A DNA stretch of 64,000 nucleotides, from contig NZ_CP118631.1 in NCBI RefSeq assembly GCF_028993635.1, forward strand, positions 3,100,001-3,164,000. The letters run 5' to 3'. Under the pieces are notes generated by a model that saw nothing but the letters and a program-made list of their open reading frames with translations, made no database searches and was not told the DNA's origin. Positions within the stretch are counted from its first letter, which is position 1. Every line of letters begins with the position of its first letter. Below are positions 63,524 through 64,000 of the stretch, one piece after another. Made by a program: the position numbers and the translations under genes. Source of the DNA: Mucilaginibacter sp. SJ (GTDB lineage Bacteria > Bacteroidota > Bacteroidia > Sphingobacteriales > Sphingobacteriaceae).

Positions 63524-64000
63524 ATTTAAGCTGTATCATAATTGATGACGAACCTAACGCGGTTAACCTGCTGGAGATCCTGGTGCAGCAAAGTACGCAG
63601 TGGCAGCTTAAAGCCAAATGTTATAATGCGCTTGAGGCACTGGCCTTTTTAAAAACCAATAAGGTTGATTTTATTTTCCTGGATATCAACATGCCGCAAT
63701 TAACGGGCATGGAGCTGGCAGGCTTGCTTCCACCGCAAACCAAAATTGTGTTTACCACTGCCTATTCTGAATACGCTGCCGAAAGCTATACCTATCAAAC
63801 CATTGATTACCTGCTGAAACCAATCACACTGAAACGTTTCCTGGCAGCCATGCAAAAAATTGAAGGGTATTTTGGCAAGTCCGAACCTGTGATGCAACAA
63901 AGCCCGGTTAATGATGAGGGCTATTTCTTTATAAAATCGGGCAAGGTATTACGCAGGATCTTACTGGACGAGATCTTATACTTTGAAGGCGAAAAGGAAT
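63520..64000 (+). CDS. LytR/AlgR-type response regulator, partial (cut by window end)
   Basis: The first 160 codons of a response regulator that runs off the window. The receiver domain shows IIIDDEPNAVN, the phospho-acceptor Asp55 in FIFLDINMPQ, the Thr in VFTTAYSEY and the Lys in YLLKPITLKRF. The last ~25 visible residues (FFIKSGKVLRRILLDEILYFEG) are the beginning of a LytTR DNA-binding domain. ATG 63520 overlaps the kinase stop (ATGA). Confidence 0.93.
   Translation, partial: MNLSCIIIDDEPNAVNLLEILVQQSTQWQLKAKCYNALEALAFLKTNKVDFIFLDINMPQLTGMELAGLLPPQTKIVFTTAYSEYAAESYTYQTIDYLLKPITLKRFLAAMQKIEGYFGKSEPVMQQSPVNDEGYFFIKSGKVLRRILLDEILYFEGEKE

Overview
The window looks like part of the chromosome of a free-living, polysaccharide-degrading Bacteroidota, most likely a Sphingobacteriaceae close to Mucilaginibacter or Pedobacter. 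This rests on three things visible in the sequence: promoters of the Bacteroidota type (TTG/TTTG about 20 bases before TAnnTTTG), an rRNA operon ordered 16S-tRNA-Ile-tRNA-Ala-23S whose 16S 3' end reads GGAATACCTCCTTT, and many secreted carbohydrate-active enzymes and lipoproteins. No database search was possible, so the genus is an inference.

Layout. Bases 1-6100 hold an rRNA operon on the minus strand. Its 5S gene would lie left of the window. Three tandem promoters sit before 16S, and long inverted repeats flank both large rRNAs. Bases 6.1-14.5 kb are mostly housekeeping: an rRNA m5C methyltransferase, an outer-membrane barrel, a GH3 hexosaminidase, a UvrD-type helicase fused to an Fe-S nuclease, and a probable GH29 fucosidase remnant. 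Bases 14.9-29.6 kb hold a polysaccharide-lyase-like lipoprotein and a glucuronoxylan/uronate cluster. The cluster contains GH35, an esterase, GH43, GH67, UxuA, a LacI-type regulator, an SDR oxidoreductase, a CE15 glucuronoyl esterase and a SASA acetylesterase. Three palindromes with a TGCAAYCGATTGCA core lie before its three minus-strand transcription units and point to one LacI regulon. Bases 29.7-40.8 kb hold an ABC exporter, GH2, a vanadium haloperoxidase paired with a giant VCBS lipoprotein, and GH53. Bases 41.5-48.7 kb hold a probable phytate locus: a membrane-bound TPR-HTH regulator, a TonB-dependent receptor, a beta-helix lipoprotein and a beta-propeller phytase. Bases 49-64 kb hold AsmA, a glutaminase-A-like protein with a sulfatase, DinB, an OmpA lipoprotein, a second PF05426 lyase, a GH18 chitinase with a beta-trefoil tail, and a LytS/LytR pair cut by the window end.

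How the genes work together. In the xylan cluster, the periplasmic or surface enzymes would remove acetyl groups, lignin-glucuronate esters and methylglucuronate side chains. UxuA and the SDR then fit the fructuronate-mannonate-KDG route. The cluster has no SusC/SusD pair. The phytate locus also lacks SusD and has a beta-helix lipoprotein in the corresponding position. Several non-coding stretches carry palindromic or inverted-repeat elements that look mobile: about 25.5-26.0 kb, 48.85-48.96 kb and 52.27-52.54 kb. No CRISPR array, prophage, transposase or known defence system was seen.
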